Assembly: GCA_950106755.1 (NCBI GenBank)
Contig: OX467082.1
Span: 19,902,001-19,966,000 of the forward strand
Direction of reading: 5' to 3'
DNA length: 64,000 bases
From: Climacium dendroides
Taxonomy: Eukaryota; Streptophyta; Bryopsida; Hypnales; Climaciaceae
The first letter of the stretch is position 1, and every line of letters begins with the position of its first letter. This document shows positions 11,334 through 23,559 of this stretch, piece after piece. The notes under the pieces are model-generated. The model searched no databases and was not told the origin of the DNA. It saw only the letters and a program-made list of their open reading frames with translations. The position numbers and the translations under genes were made by a program.

Positions 11334-11540
11334 CTGAGTTTTTTTAAACTTATAAAAATGGTACTTGCGCATGTTTTAGGTAGTGTAGAGGATGAATGCA
11401 CCTTCTCAACCCTAGACTTCTTCAAGTCCAAATTGAAGAAACCTTGGAGATCACTTACAACTTATTGTGGGAATGTTCTTACAACGCATTTTTACACTTG
11501 AAAACTTTCCATATGACACCACTTTTACATAATGGAGGAG

Positions 11541-11989
11541 AAAGATCTTGACATGGCTTTAATTATTAGCTAGTATATGAGATGTTAAGATGTAGGGCAC
11601 AAATACAATTGAGAAATGCATTTACATTGATATACTTCTTTTGCCAGTTCACTTGTCAATGCATGATCATGATTTGTTTGTATTGCCAAAATACATTTAA
11701 CAAAAGAGATTGTTTTGCCATTTCGGCACTAAAATTGAAATTCAAAGGGCCACATTAACTTCCATCTTATCTCATCACCATAATCACTATTAGATTTCCA
11801 CAACTCTCACCATAATCATTGTTAGATTTTCATAATTCTAACCAAAACTTTGACGTAGTAAAAGAATAAAAAGCCAAAGTGATTGTTCCAAAACTACATG
11901 GGTTTCCATCTTTGTCCCATTCAAGAAAAATATTTTGTGGCCATTTTCTCTTTTAAGAAAAAAATATAATTGTCAAATCAACACTTTTT
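11541..11989. other. Gene-free stretch after the hAT relic
   Basis: AT-rich sequence that may contain the 3' end of the hAT element. I could not identify its terminal inverted repeat. No gene seen. Confidence 0.35.
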
Positions 11990-11993
11990 TTAA

Positions 11994-12923
11994 CCCCTAA
12001 AGATTTTTGACTATGTTTTCACCAAAAATGCTCTAAAATTGTCATCTTTAGTACATGTATCAAATTTCTGACAAGAAAACATTTTTTGACATATTTAACC
12101 ATAGGATCTTATAGTGCTCTAGTTCAAAAAGATGTGGAAAAAATTTCAGAAATTTTCACCCTGTAGATTGCAAGTTATTAGCGTTTGAAGTGACAAAAAT
12201 CATTTTAGTCCCTTCAAAAAACTACACTTCACAAGGTCACATTTGTATGAAAAATGTTCAAAATGGTGGTTACTCTTTGAATTTGTTCTTCAAGGCAAGT
12301 TGGCTACATGATTGAAAATTTTCAAATCATTTGGGATTGTACAACATATAGAAAAAGGTAGTAAATAGAAAAAAGTAGACAATGATTCAAAATTCAAAAT
12401 TGTTAACAATATTTTTGTGGAATTGAAAAATGACAATCCCAAAGGTTGAAATGTTGTAATAAACAATCCACACCTAATATTTTAATTTTTTCCAAAAATA
12501 TTTAAAATTGAGTTAAATAAAGGACTTCAAAGTTTATTTTAAAGTAGAGACTCTATAACTACCTTTAAACTACCCACAACTAAAATTCTTCATAACTTTC
12601 ATCTCATTAATCAAAATGAAATGATTCAAAGATATACATGTATAATTAAATCTACAGAACTAAATTCAAATTTTTCTTCTTTAAAAATGATTTAAAAAAA
12701 AAAATTGTTGCCTAGATTGCCTGTCAAACAATAAAAACTACATATCATACAACAACTTTTTAACCATGTAGTCAAAAGTTGTGAATATTGTTGGGCCTTA
12801 AAGCTACTCCTTAGGCGCATGTTGTGTAAGAATTTCAAAGAAAAAAATGAAAAAATTTCATTTGTAGTGAGCTACCCAAAATTGCTATGTTGCCAAAAAA
12901 AAGGCCATTTGGTCCTTTAGAGG
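11994..12923. mobile_element. TTAA-flanked element, family E, copy 1 (930 bp)
   Basis: TTAA (11990-11993) then CCCCTAAAG; the other end reads CCTTTAGAGG then TTAA (12924-12927). The body matches 48791-49558 in the same orientation and 20255-20934 in reverse. Shared blocks include 'gactatgttttcac', 'ctcattaat...atgattcaaag' and 'gagctacccaaaattgctatg'. Non-autonomous. Confidence 0.8.
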
Positions 12924-13544
12924 TTAATGTGAAAAAAAGCACTACTTTTAATTATCAAAAAATTCCAAAACTATTTATATCACCTTTTCTGGAATTCTAC
13001 AAAAGATGAGTAGGCTCATATTTTTACTCTACACATTTCACAAAAGAGAAGCAAAGCCCACTATTTCCTTTAAACTTTAGTAAACAAAGAATCTTTTACA
13101 CAAAGGGAAATCTTGGCAAACCAATTTTGTTGTTGAGTCTTGAGCATGATTTCAACCCAAGAATGCCATACTCCATGCATAGATTCCCCCCACAAGTTTG
13201 TCTTGAGTTTGTATCATCTGTAGGCTAACAACTGGAGTTTCTATTAATTTTGAGATTTAATTGATTGGAAAATCGAAACCTCTTCTTGGAAATTGGTTTA
13301 GGATTTTCACATAGGTTCCTTCAAACCAATTTAGCCTTACATTGTCACATGCACTACAAGTTTGGGCTATTTGGGCAACATTCACTCAAAGTCCACTACT
13401 TTACATAATTTCTGGTTTTCTATCCTATTTATAGGCCAAATTTGGGTTTACTTTGAGAGAGAATACTCAATCTATGACCAAATACTATATTAGCATGTGA
13501 CATACCTATTTTTTTAAAATCATGAGTCTCAAGTGACAAATTGT

Positions 13545-13754
13545 GAGCTCACACCCACCAAATTAAAATTTGGGCTTATTGTACCAAAATTTTTGCTCCC
13601 AACAACTGATTGAAATGAAAAGATTATATTTTTAGAAAGCTAATGTGCTTTTCTATCTTCACAAAAAAATTCAAAAAAACAGAACAAATATTGAGAACCC
13701 AAGTGCCTGCCCAAAATCTATTTTGTCCCTTGCAAAACATTGGGACTTTGGGGG
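13545..13754. repeat. Family F repeat ending in a TTAA-type terminus
   Basis: It ends CTTTGGGGG then TTAA (13755-13758). It matches 41740-41949 ('aaaatttgggcttattgtacca' block) and 1-190. The opposite end was not located. Confidence 0.55.
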
Positions 13755-13758
13755 TTAA

Positions 13759-16080
13759 AATAATTATGTGACAACACAAGATATTACTAAAACTTTAAAA
13801 CTAGGTTAAAAAATAAAGATAGATATTTGTAAATTCCTTCACCACACAAAAATGAGAATTCTTTTAAATTTAAAAACCATTACTAAGAATCCTCCATATA
13901 TAATCCATTTCTTTACATGGCATATGAATTCTACACTAAGTGTGTTTTTTGGACTTAAGAATCATAACATTCAATTTATTTAGGCACTAGGACACCTACA
14001 GATCTCATTGCTACATTTATTGCAAGAGTGGTGCAAACTCAAATAGTGAAACTAATACCACCATGAAATTGCCTTGAGTATTTATGAAAGGAGGTTGAAA
14101 AAGAGATTGATGAATAGTAGAATTTTTTGAAAAGTTAACATGGTATTCATATCTTAAATCTTGGGAAGTTAATTTTTGTAAATGAAACACAAAGTCGTAC
14201 TTTGAAATTAAATGGCAAAAAGAATGGATGACAAAGTATGGTATAGACTTGATTAGCCTTGCTAATTTCATAATTCACTTTATTACAAGTGTTGGGCTAA
14301 GCCCACACACATTTGGTCCTATGCTAGGTCAAAAGAATACCTTTGTTTTTTAGGTATCATCCCCTATGTTTTCAAAGCACTCCATTCTAACTCTCTATCT
14401 ACACTTTTTTCAAATACCTCTATTTTGCTGAGTTTTCTTATTGAAGTTGGATACATCTTATAAATGATTGAATCTTAGACAACTCATGACTGAATGTGTC
14501 TATTTGGGATGAAATCCTTCTAGTACAAGTTTAAATATAGTATAAAAATATTGTATTATCATATTTAATAAAGTAGCAAAATCTCAAGAATTTAAGTTTT
14601 TTTAGATGTCTGTTTAGAACCTTTAATCTTACCATTCCTAATTTTTGAACACCATGAATTTAAATGTCCCAATTTTAAAAATCTAAATTAAATAAATAAT
14701 TGGATTGAAATGTTTAACCACTCCTAGAAATAGACAAGGAATATTGGATTGTTGAACTTGTTTGAATCCATGAATTCTACAACTCAATTCCTACCTTTAT
14801 TTGGAGCCCAAGGTTAATCGTCTTGCTTGATGGGGGAATTAAAAATCTTTTCACTAAGGCAAGCAAACCATTCTTGATCACACATACACCATTTCCACCA
14901 TGTAGGCTACTCTATTTCCAATTAGTTGTGGTTTTGGTGACAATTCACATAGGACAGGACCAACAAGAGCAACAAAAATGTCCAAAAAGTGTACATTGAA
15001 AACATAGAATGATCCATAATGTACATTGAAAGCCACAATCATCACTTACATTGAATTTGTAACTAGCCTATAATCAGAATTAAAATGACTTATATAACAA
15101 AAATAGATTCAATAAAATCTTGATAGAAAAAAATTTACAATAATTTTTTTTTTGGGCTAGAAAATGAAAAATTTCAAATCCATTTGGAATCTATATCCCT
15201 AAATGGGGAAATTTTTTCCCTCAACAAACCTAGCAAACAACTGTAGTCAATGCCATAAAAGGTTGGAAATGGCTTGTAAGCTTCTAGTAGGTATGTTTTT
15301 AAAGAAAAAAACATCATTAAAAAGCCAACTCACTTTACATCTTGTTTTGGCTTGGTCATGACAAATAACTAAGGGCCACTTTACACCTAGAAACTAGGTC
15401 AATTTTCCTTGAGTCCAATAGTAAAAAATTTTAGCCCCTTTTTAGATTGGAGGCTGTCCTCAACTACGCATTAGAATAAAATTATAATAGGGTCAATTCT
15501 CCCATATATAAAGGCCTTGAGGCCAAGAAGCCAGGCCAACTCAATGAAACCTAGGAAAGAGAGAGTGAAGGGCTGAAATTTTCAAGACTACTTTACATTT
15601 AGCCAGGCTAGGCCAATTCCCCTTGAAGTTGATTGCACAACATCCAACGGATTTGATTTATTCGAAAAAATGTATTTAATAAAAAAATATTTTGATTGAA
15701 ATTTAACATTGTCTCTTAGGCCCAAAATTGACCTCCCATTTTTGGTGCACCCAATTAAGCAAGCTTAGGCCATATCAAATCATGTCTTTTTTAATAAAAA
15801 TTCATTCTACTAAATTGGCCTAGCCTCTATGTATAAAGGAGTTGGGTCCAATTTAAAGGTTTTGTCCAATCACAAGTCATGATTCTTGACCTCTAACACA
15901 ACAAATTGACCTCGACTCTAAATGTAAAGTGATGATAAATAAATAAAGTGACCATAAAGTGACCATAAATAATGCAAAGATTAAAAAATATCAAACTCAC
16001 TTTTCAGTAGGTTTATAAATAGCTTATGAACAACTGCAACTCAGAAGAGTTCAAGGGATAGCACATGATGCAATGACTTT
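13759..16080. other. Gene-free repeat-poor stretch
   Basis: No recognisable coding domain. The open frame at 14017-14271 (-) has no visible motif. The sequence is AT-rich without clear element ends. Confidence 0.35.
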
Positions 16081-16445
16081 CATCACAGCAACCACAATTG
16101 CAAGGAATTGCAACACTACCAGAAAAACACATTGCAAGCGTTTTCACTTGAACAATGCCTACATTTTGATTTCTAATATAATTGTACCTACATGTGACCT
16201 ATTTGCAAAGTAGTCTTGTGTCCCATTTAGATTCTTACTTAAAATGTAATCCCCTTAAATATGATAGTTTAGAATCACTTTTGGATACACCTATTTTCAG
16301 CACTTTGAAAATTTATAGATTGTCCCAAAAATGCATGCAAAAAGAATCTTGAATTCCATTATGACTCTGAAGAAGATTCAACAAATGTTTTGACAATTTA
16401 ATAATGGAAACCATGTTGAGATGCTTATTCAATCAGCTTTAGGTA

Positions 16446-16772
16446 AGGTAGTAGGTCCATAAATTGACCACCTAAGAGCTGGAATTGAATTTTGGGGAGG
16501 TAAAGCTTCTCAAAATATTCTTCAGTAAATTTTTCTTGAAAAAGAAGTGGAATTGGCATCTAACCCAAGTTGTTTCATATTTTTTGGAGCTTTGTGGAAT
16601 TAGTTATGAAATTTTGAAGTTGAACTAGCATAGGGCTCCAAAATCACCCACCTCCTAAAATGCACATTGTTTGTACATCAATGAAGGCTAAAAAAAAGAA
16701 AGACATACAAATAGTGTACATTTCAAGAGGTGGATGGTTTTAGAGCCTGTGTGCTTTTAGAACCTCCTACCT
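16446..16772. mobile_element. TA-flanked MITE, family C, copy 1 (327 bp)
   Basis: The ends are AGGTAGTAGG and CCTCCTACCT, with TA on each side (16444-16445 and 16773-16774). An internal part matches 25850-26095 in reverse complement ('gcatctaacccaagttgtttc' type block). The AGGTA ends relate it to family B. Confidence 0.7.
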
Positions 16773-16929
16773 TACAGTTAGCGTAGTGAAAAGTGTATCA
16801 CGTGTTTTGAGGCTCATAAAAATGTTTCACACGCTTTAAACATAAGAACATATTAAAAGCACGTTATCGTAGGGAACTTTTATGCTTGGTAAGACAATGC
16901 AAAACTTGTCAAGCATCACAGAATTGACA

Positions 16930-17139
16930 TGATTCTCTAGCTTCAGACAGTGTAAGATTTCATGTGAGCTGCGCAGCTCTTTGCCATCGGCTTTGTAAAG
17001 AACCCAGACTTCATGAATGCGGAGCGCAAAAGTCTGGACTGCTCTCAGAGATTCTGCATCCTTGTATTTCTAATTTGAGGTGCGAATTCCCGACATTCAA
17101 GCCAAGGCAAATTCTCGGCGTCATCAGCGTTCACAGAAG
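16930..17139. other. GC-richer fragment of unknown origin
   Basis: More GC and CpG than the surroundings, with an open frame of 60 residues on + (16964-17146). No domain is recognised. It may be a gene fragment moved by a transposon. Confidence 0.3.
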
Positions 17140-17470
17140 TGGCTAAAATTTGCTCCATTGCTACTTCAAAATTTTCAGTAGCTAAATGTACATTGGAGAA
17201 AATCCTTGAAAAAAATAGATTTTAGCTAGGACTGCAACAAACAATAAAATTTGATAGCCAATTTGCAACTTTCTTCACATTGGAATTAGCATCTATTTAG
17301 TCCGTTTTGTGTTATAGTACTCCTAACAATCTTTGACAACTTGTAAAATCCTTTCTTTTCTATTTTTTCAATACTACTCACTCTCAAGGTAGCCAAAATT
17401 GATGCCTGTTTGTCTTGAAGGTAGCATATTGCACTAAATTCCATGAACTAGTTCTGGGACCATTGGGCGT
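17140..17470. repeat. Dispersed repeat L, copy 2
   Basis: Same block order as 5245-5570, in the same orientation. It joins the GC-richer patches on either side. Confidence 0.55.
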
Positions 17471-18880
17471 CATGTGTGTTTAACAACGATTTCCATCCTA
17501 CCAATACTCCTCCGTGACACTCTTTCATCTGTTCTCTTCAATTAAAGCTACGCTGCTCATAACCAGGCCTCAATTCCAATCTGCAACCCACCAGCTCCGA
17601 TCCACACTCGGCCAATTCAAGGTCCACATTCTCATTCCCGCACACAGCACAGATGCAGTAACAATCAAGAATGTTTACAAGCTACAGCCTTTGAATGCAC
17701 TGCGAAAAAACGATACTTAGGGCAATTATGGACGACATAGCCTTCAAGAGCGGGGAAGCTTGGGAGGGCTACTGCTACATTTTACTCCAGAATCCAAGGA
17801 CTTGCAAGAGTGTATTTCTTGGCGCATCGAAGGGTTGTCTCACGTAGAACAGAAAGACATGGACTCTATCGCTCTCCATCTTGATATCAACCAAAAGAAA
17901 ACTGACAAAATCGTTTGACTAATCAACTTAGCATTATTGTCGAAAGTGTTGGAAAGACATGTTTCAAAGTGAATTGCGATGTTCGAGTACCTCATTCAAT
18001 GCTTTTGTTAAAATGGCATGTTTCGATCAAAAACTTCAAAATTGTGATGTTGACTTGTCCAAGGCTCCGAGAATGAAGCCTTTCAAGTGCCGGCAACGAT
18101 CTGGGTAAACTAGGACTGGTAAACGTCTGAGGTTGCAGTTGGGCAATTAACTGAAACTTCGCTGGTTTCAATTAAAATCCGGCATTCGAACAAATACGAG
18201 GTTACAATCCATTCATCAAATTCGCACGCAAGCTCCCCATCTTGAGATGAGGAGATGAGGAGTCTAGAACCATCAGCGAGCAGCCATTTCGGCTTATGGT
18301 ATGTTTGCACTTGGTGTTAGGGTTGATGTTTGCGAAGTGAATTCGATCTAGAAGTATATCTGAATTTCTTCTTAAAACCCTCAGTAACAACACTCTTATT
18401 AAGACCAAGTGAGAACAGACTTTTAAACAGACCTTTAACTTAGTGATCATTTGCTTTCATGTATATTATATTTCAGTATCCTTTCAGATTACTTTTCTGT
18501 ATTATAATGAGGGCCATAATTTGGGTCCTGATATCAGCCTTTTGTGACGATTAGCACTCCAAACGAAATTAAAGACAAGACTCGGTCTCGGAGGTATTTT
18601 GCCTTCGGGAAGACTTCCATCCCTCACTTCGACTTCTATTCGTTTGGTAACATAAATTCCTACAAGGAATGAGAACTTTTGCATTCACGAATATGCTGTC
18701 TGTTACCAACTTGCGGAACAACAAGATCTTGAGGAATTTTTCATTGATTTCTTTCATTGGTGTGGTACGAGGACAAAATGATTTCATCGCCAACAGTGAG
18801 ATAAGCTATCGGAAGAGAAACACTGTCTGCTTGTTTCTCACAATAAAAAACTGAAAATCTTTGGCTTCCCTAGCCTACGA
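17471..18880. other. GC-richer patch with open frames on both strands, unrecognised
   Basis: Composition changes sharply here, with higher GC and retained CpG. Short frames occur at 17514-17720 (+), 18110-18310 (-), 18202-18450 (-), 18502-18793 (-) and 18669-18854 (+), none with a domain I can name. It could be a decayed gene fragment, a younger insertion or a gene-derived patch. Strand and function cannot be decided from the sequence alone. Confidence 0.3.
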
Positions 18881-18992
18881 GCATGACCAACAAGGCCTGG
18901 ATCAGACTCCTCAATGGGGACATCCCAGGAATCCCAGCCAAGGTCTACAGACTGTGCTCCCCAAATCGAGAGCTGACAGACAACTCAGCAGC

Positions 18993-19247
18993 GCAGGACG
19001 CTAAACCTGTCCCACGAAGTGAGACATGTAGGGGGTATGGGGGAAAATGCAGGAATTTTTTTAATTGCCACCCACGACAAAATTTGCAACTTTGCAAATC
19101 ATATTTGCAACCTGGGGCGCAAATGAGCTAGGAGAGGTGAAGAACATAGAATGAACATGGCACAAAACATTTTTTTTTTCCTTACAATTACCTTGCGGAA
19201 CACAAAATTCATCTTAGATAGTCCACTTCAGGTTTAGTGTCAGTTGC
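18993..19247. mobile_element. Probable Mutator-like MITE relic
   Basis: It begins GCAGGACGCTAAACC and ends near AGGTTTAGTGTCAGTTGC. The interior, 'ggggaaaatgcaggaattttt' followed by 'ttgcaaa' repeats, matches the reverse complement of 57556-57826, which has clean ends. No flanking duplication can be read here. Confidence 0.45.
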
Positions 19248-19395
19248 ATCATCTTGTGGAAGACTTTGCTTCTATCTTTAGCCCTCCTTCCATGTGTGAA
19301 ACTCCACATTCAACTTCATTATGGAAACCACTGAGTTTTAAGGCATGTAAAAGCCTGTGGTTGTCACTAATTATAGTTGAACATAGTTACTATCA

Positions 19396-20250
19396 TCATA
19401 CTACTAAAATCATAACTCCCTCTATAATATCACAAATGCTACCATTAATACTAGGGGCTCGTGCTTGCTATGCTACACATTTATTGTATCACATATTAGT
19501 AAAAATTTGATATATTTGAATAGAATGCATGATAATGATTTTGATAAGTCTTTAAAATAATTAATTTAATTATTTTATAAAAATATTTTCAATCATGCAT
19601 ACATAGAAATCATATTTTCACACAATGTGATATTACTGAAATAGAGTAGCAGTTCACAATTACCTCTATAATATCACTTTTTACAAAGGATGATATTATA
19701 GAAATAATATAGTCGTTGCAATTGAGGTGATATTAAAGAGGATCAATATGGTGATATTATAAAGGTAGCAATTCCATTACTTTTCTTGGCTTTATACTTC
19801 TTTTGCATTTCTATGATTTTGTGCTTTTGTAAGCTTTGAGCTTCTGATTTCAATTTTCTATTGCTACTACTAAATGATTTGAAAAATTTATTAGATTGAA
19901 CCAATTTCGGATTTCACAACAATTAAATTGTTCATGAAGCTTTTGAGATTTACAAGTTTTTTCTTTAAATTCTTCTATTTGGGTTGCCATTGTTTGTAAC
20001 AATTGAGTCAAATTTCTAATGCATTCTAATGTATATGTATCTTTTACCGTATTCATCATTGCATGTATTTCATTCATCATTCATTAAATTTCTATTGTTT
20101 ATTTCAGTATAGGCTTATTTATTAAAAAAATTATATGAAGATTTTAGTAATTTTTATTTGAAGATTTATTGAAATTCTTGCTCTGCATTCTATCTAATAT
20201 ATAAAAATTCTAATGAAATTCTAATGGTGAATGCAAGCACCAACCACTAG
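19396..20250 (+). mobile_element. Non-autonomous Helitron, copy 2 (855 bp)
   Basis: It starts TCATACTACTAAAATC and ends CACCAACCACTAG, between A (19395) and T (20251). It is colinear with copies 1 and 3 throughout. The 3' subterminal inverted segment is partly deleted ('gaatgcaagcacc'). Its 3' end abuts the TTAA of the next element directly. Confidence 0.88.
19850..20080 (-). CDS. Small antisense ORF carried by Helitron copy 2
   Basis: A frame of about 76 residues, the longest of the three Helitron-borne versions. It begins MMNEIHAMMNTVKDTYTLE, then 'CIRNLTQLLQTMATQIEEFK', and extends past the point where the copy at 4870-5058 ends. It shares frame and length up to the tail despite many differences. 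Function unknown; a captured exon or a chance frame are both possible. Confidence 0.3.
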   Translation of the reverse strand: MMNEIHAMMNTVKDTYTLECIRNLTQLLQTMATQIEEFKEKTCKSQKLHEQFNCCEIRNWFNLINFSNHLVVAIEN

Positions 20251-20254
20251 TTAA

Positions 20255-20934
20255 CCCCTAAAGTTGGAAAGTTTTGAATCCTTCTATTTTGATTAATGAG
20301 ACAAAAATTATAAGGAGTTTTAGTTTGTGGGAAGTTTGTGGGTAGTTTGCAGGTAGTTTGCAAGTACTTATGGAATCTCCACTCTAAGATAAACTTTGAA
20401 GTCCTTTATTTAACTCTATTTTAAATATTTTAAATAATAATGATGTATAGATTGTTTATTACAATGTTACAACCATTGACATTGGCATTTTTCAATTCCA
20501 TAAATAAATTGTTAACAATTTAGTAATTTAAATCATTCTCTACATCTTTCTACTTACTATTTTTTTCCTATATGTTGTACAATTCCAAATGATCTAAAAT
20601 TCTTCAAGCATGTAGCCAACTTGCCTTAAAGAATGAATCCAAAGAAGCACCACCATTTTGGATATTTTTTCATACAAATGTGACGTTGTGAAGTGTAGTT
20701 GCCTAGTTTTTCTCAAGGCCAAAAAAAGAATTTTTGTTACTTTGAATGCTAATACCTTGCAATCTACATAGTAGAAATTTCTGAAATTTTTTCTACATAT
20801 TTTCTAACCAATATACTACAAGACCCTACAATTACATGTGTTGAAAAATGTTTTTTTCTGATATTTAATACTCGTACTAGAAATGGTAGTTTTGGAGCGG
20901 TTTTAGTGAAAACATAGTCAAAAAACTTTAGGGG
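20255..20934. mobile_element. TTAA-flanked element, family E, copy 2 (680 bp, inverted)
   Basis: TTAA (20251-20254) then CCCCTAAAG; the far end reads CTTTAGGGG then TTAA (20935-20938). The interior is the reverse complement of copies 11994-12923 and 48791-49558, with the end regions best conserved. The Helitron at 19396-20250 lies immediately outside it. Confidence 0.8.
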
Positions 20935-20938
20935 TTAA

Positions 20939-22244
20939 TAAACAAAAATTATATTAACGGAATATTTTTGGCAAATGAAAGAAAATTTAAGTGCACTTTA
21001 TGAAGCATTATTTGGACATTGTATGAATAAGTAATAAATATTCAATTTATTGCTTCTCGGTGTTCCCCAAACCAACATCAGGCTCTCATAAACTCTCATG
21101 TTTTGATTGTGTACATCTTGTGTAATCATTATCAAGTTTTTTGTGAAGCTTCTTGGTTCACCGGTTCCCTAATGATAGGTGTTGCATTTTGGATGGTATT
21201 AGATTATGGATATACATTCCTTGCAAGGCTAGAAACTTTGAAGTTACAACTATATTAAAAAGGCAAGTAACTACAAGTAAAGTAAACTAACTACAATAAA
21301 ACCCAATTAAAGACATTACAAAAAATTGACTATCTTTAAAATGACAAGTTGTAAATTAGCTAAGTTGCAAATAAGTTAACTACACTAAAAGTGAATTAAA
21401 TGCATTGACAAAGAATTCACAACCTTAGAAGCAAGTTGTAAATCAATTAAGTTGCACATTAAGTGAATGTTTTGAACAAAAGATGATCCAAAAATGTCTC
21501 AAGAGGAACCCCCCATCAAAAAATCTATAGCCATTGTTATTTTTTGGAAAAACAATAGCTTCGAATTCAGGCCATTGATTTTTTTTTCAAAAAAATTTGA
21601 ATCCCCTTCTTTGCAGTCAATCTTAAAAACAAAAAAAAATTGATATAGATACTTATATTGATACGATTATCTAATACTGAAAGTCACAAGAAGAGAGTAG
21701 ACAACAATTATTATTGAAATTGGATTCAAAGAACTCCCTCTCAAAAAAACTTGGATGAAAAAATGTTTTTTTTTCCATCCTAAAGGCCTCTAAAGTCATC
21801 CAAAGGACACAATACGTCTTCTCAAGCTTTTGGGGGTTAACCCTCAAAGGACATATGAGGTGCTAGGAGGGTTGCCCAAATTCAAATTTCAAATGCTTTC
21901 TTATACATGCACTATGTAGTTTGTTCAAATGACCAATCATCAAAGAGCTTTTATCCTCTTTAAGGCCATGAGCAACCTCAAAGCTACTATTTTTAAAAAA
22001 TTATCAACTTTCCAATGTAGAAACTACATTCAACTTCAAATTGTGATTCAAAACCCAAAACTTAGATTAGTCAATGCATCTTGTGAAGACAAAGAGAATG
22101 ATATCCACAAGTGTCATGCATAACTAAATTTTCTATATAATACACCTCAACCTATACACAAAATGGAACCCCTTCCAAATATATAATGGGCAAGTGGTTG
22201 ATTGTTGGATAGAAAAAAATTATTTGAAATGTATTAGTTCATTT
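20939..22244. other. Gene-free stretch with TTAA-type ends at 21836/21841
   Basis: At 21832-21850, TGGGGG-TTAA-CCCTCAAAGG reads as the end of one TTAA element and the start of another sharing a single TTAA. Their partner ends were not identified. No gene is supported; the open frame at 21929-22123 has no domain. Confidence 0.4.
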
Positions 22245-22248
22245 TTAA

Positions 22249-22335
22249 TCCTTAAAGGATGTAGCCCCTCATAACCAAGGTAGTCACCCAAATGCTTGAA
22301 TTATTGGACTAATACACACATTCTTTGTTTCTAAT
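22249..22335. repeat. Family G repeat, copy 1
   Basis: TTAA (22245-22248) then TCCTTAAAGGATGTAGCCCC, followed by 'aaccaaggtagtcacc' and 'cttgaattattggac' blocks that recur at 24545-24670 and 24854-24979. Confidence 0.5.
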
Positions 22336-23377
22336 TCCATAGCTACTTTCCAACCTTGGCAACCCTGATTAAAGTTGAAAACCAAAAGTCACAAACAATT
22401 GAACTCTAACAAGGTTTTGAGTTCAATATTACCAACCATGACCATATTTCCTCACATATTTCATCTAGACTTTTCCAAACAATCTGGTGTGTAAATTATT
22501 TTGATATCAATTTTTTTCTTGAAAATATTTTTTTTATCTTTTATTTCATTCAATGCTAAAATTTATTCCATTTCAAATTACTTACTACAATTATCTCAAT
22601 TTTACTGTGGATGAACCTTTAATTTTATTACAATTGTTTTCAATCTACAAATAATTTTTAGTCACCTTTATTCTAATCTCTTCAACTTCAACTAGACTAC
22701 CCAAATGAGAGAGTTTACTTATAAAAATGCATGATCATAAATGCACACGCAAGGGACAAGTATTGAAGTTAGTTTTCCTAGCTTTCTTAATTTAAAAGTA
22801 GTTACACCTACATGTATTCAATTAGGCAATTGATTTTTTTTCCTATTATTGAATTCCCTAATCTATTGTTTAGATCTTGTGGGATATCAAACACATAATT
22901 AGATTTCCTTCTTATGCCTTTTTTAGACACCAAATGAATAAACTACTAAAAGTAAGTTTCTTTCAATATCATGATTAGAGGCATATTTTAGGCAAGAATA
23001 TGTTGGGGTTGCTTTAAAAAAGGGGTCAAAATTAGGTGCACTTAACTTGGTGAAGGATGCTCTTGGTTGTTGTATTTAGGATTCTAAAGTTATAAGTTCA
23101 ACTATTTGTTGTATTTTTGGATGCTTAGATAACTTAACTCCTAAAAAACCAAATGACATTTTTTGGCAATATGGCAATTTCTGGCAACTCTTTAAGGATC
23201 AAAATATTCATTGAATTTTTTTTGTATATAGAGATGAAGAATACTTTGTTGTTCCACCAAAAAAATTTACAATTAGGTTTACTCATGAGGAGTTTTAGGG
23301 GAAAATGTTGTTTTTGATGCACTAGGGCAACATGGGCAAGGTTATTTACATTGTAGTAAAATTTCCATCACAATGCC

Positions 23378-23457
23378 TTAAATGTCTTGGACAATGTTTT
23401 TGAATTAAGTTAACAGCTAAATGTCCTGGACAATGCTTTTGAATTAGGTTAACAGCT
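23378..23457. repeat. 41-bp tandem duplication
   Basis: 'aatgtcttggacaatg' through 'gttaacagct' occurs twice in succession with a few changes. Confidence 0.75.
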
Positions 23458-23559
23458 GGTTGCTTTTTTAGCAATTTTTTGTATCCATAAATTCATAATG
23501 GAGTATTTATAATGGAGGACAACAATGCAGTGGTGAGGAAATGATTATTCATTGGCAAG

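Larger units (their letters stand above)
8858..11540 (+). pseudogene. hAT-type transposase relic, central and C-terminal parts
   Basis: Reading through stops and shifts gives the expected order of a plant hAT-like transposase: 'FFACTLDEVTSIDNGSW' near 9328, then 'LLSFGSDGASTIASCRTGVS' (in the open frame 9471-9755, with 'HYLAHKLNL' for the usual HCxAHxxNL), 'SPXRYIELKKLAE', and 'NALLPLMESMEVLMKVAQG' near 10140. After a gap come 'LIKRFLSNGLMNAMGILYPQ' near 10940 and the C-terminal dimerisation motif 'LGSVEDECTFSTLDFFKSKL' near 11376. A GTAAGT donor at 10501 suggests an intron ending near 10917, and 9930-10130 may be another. Many stops make it non-functional. Confidence 0.75.

Noticed and set aside
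16114..16140. CACTACCAGAAAAACAC as the start of a CACTA element
   Set aside because: The sequence fits a CACTA end, but I found no matching inverted end or flanking triplet nearby.
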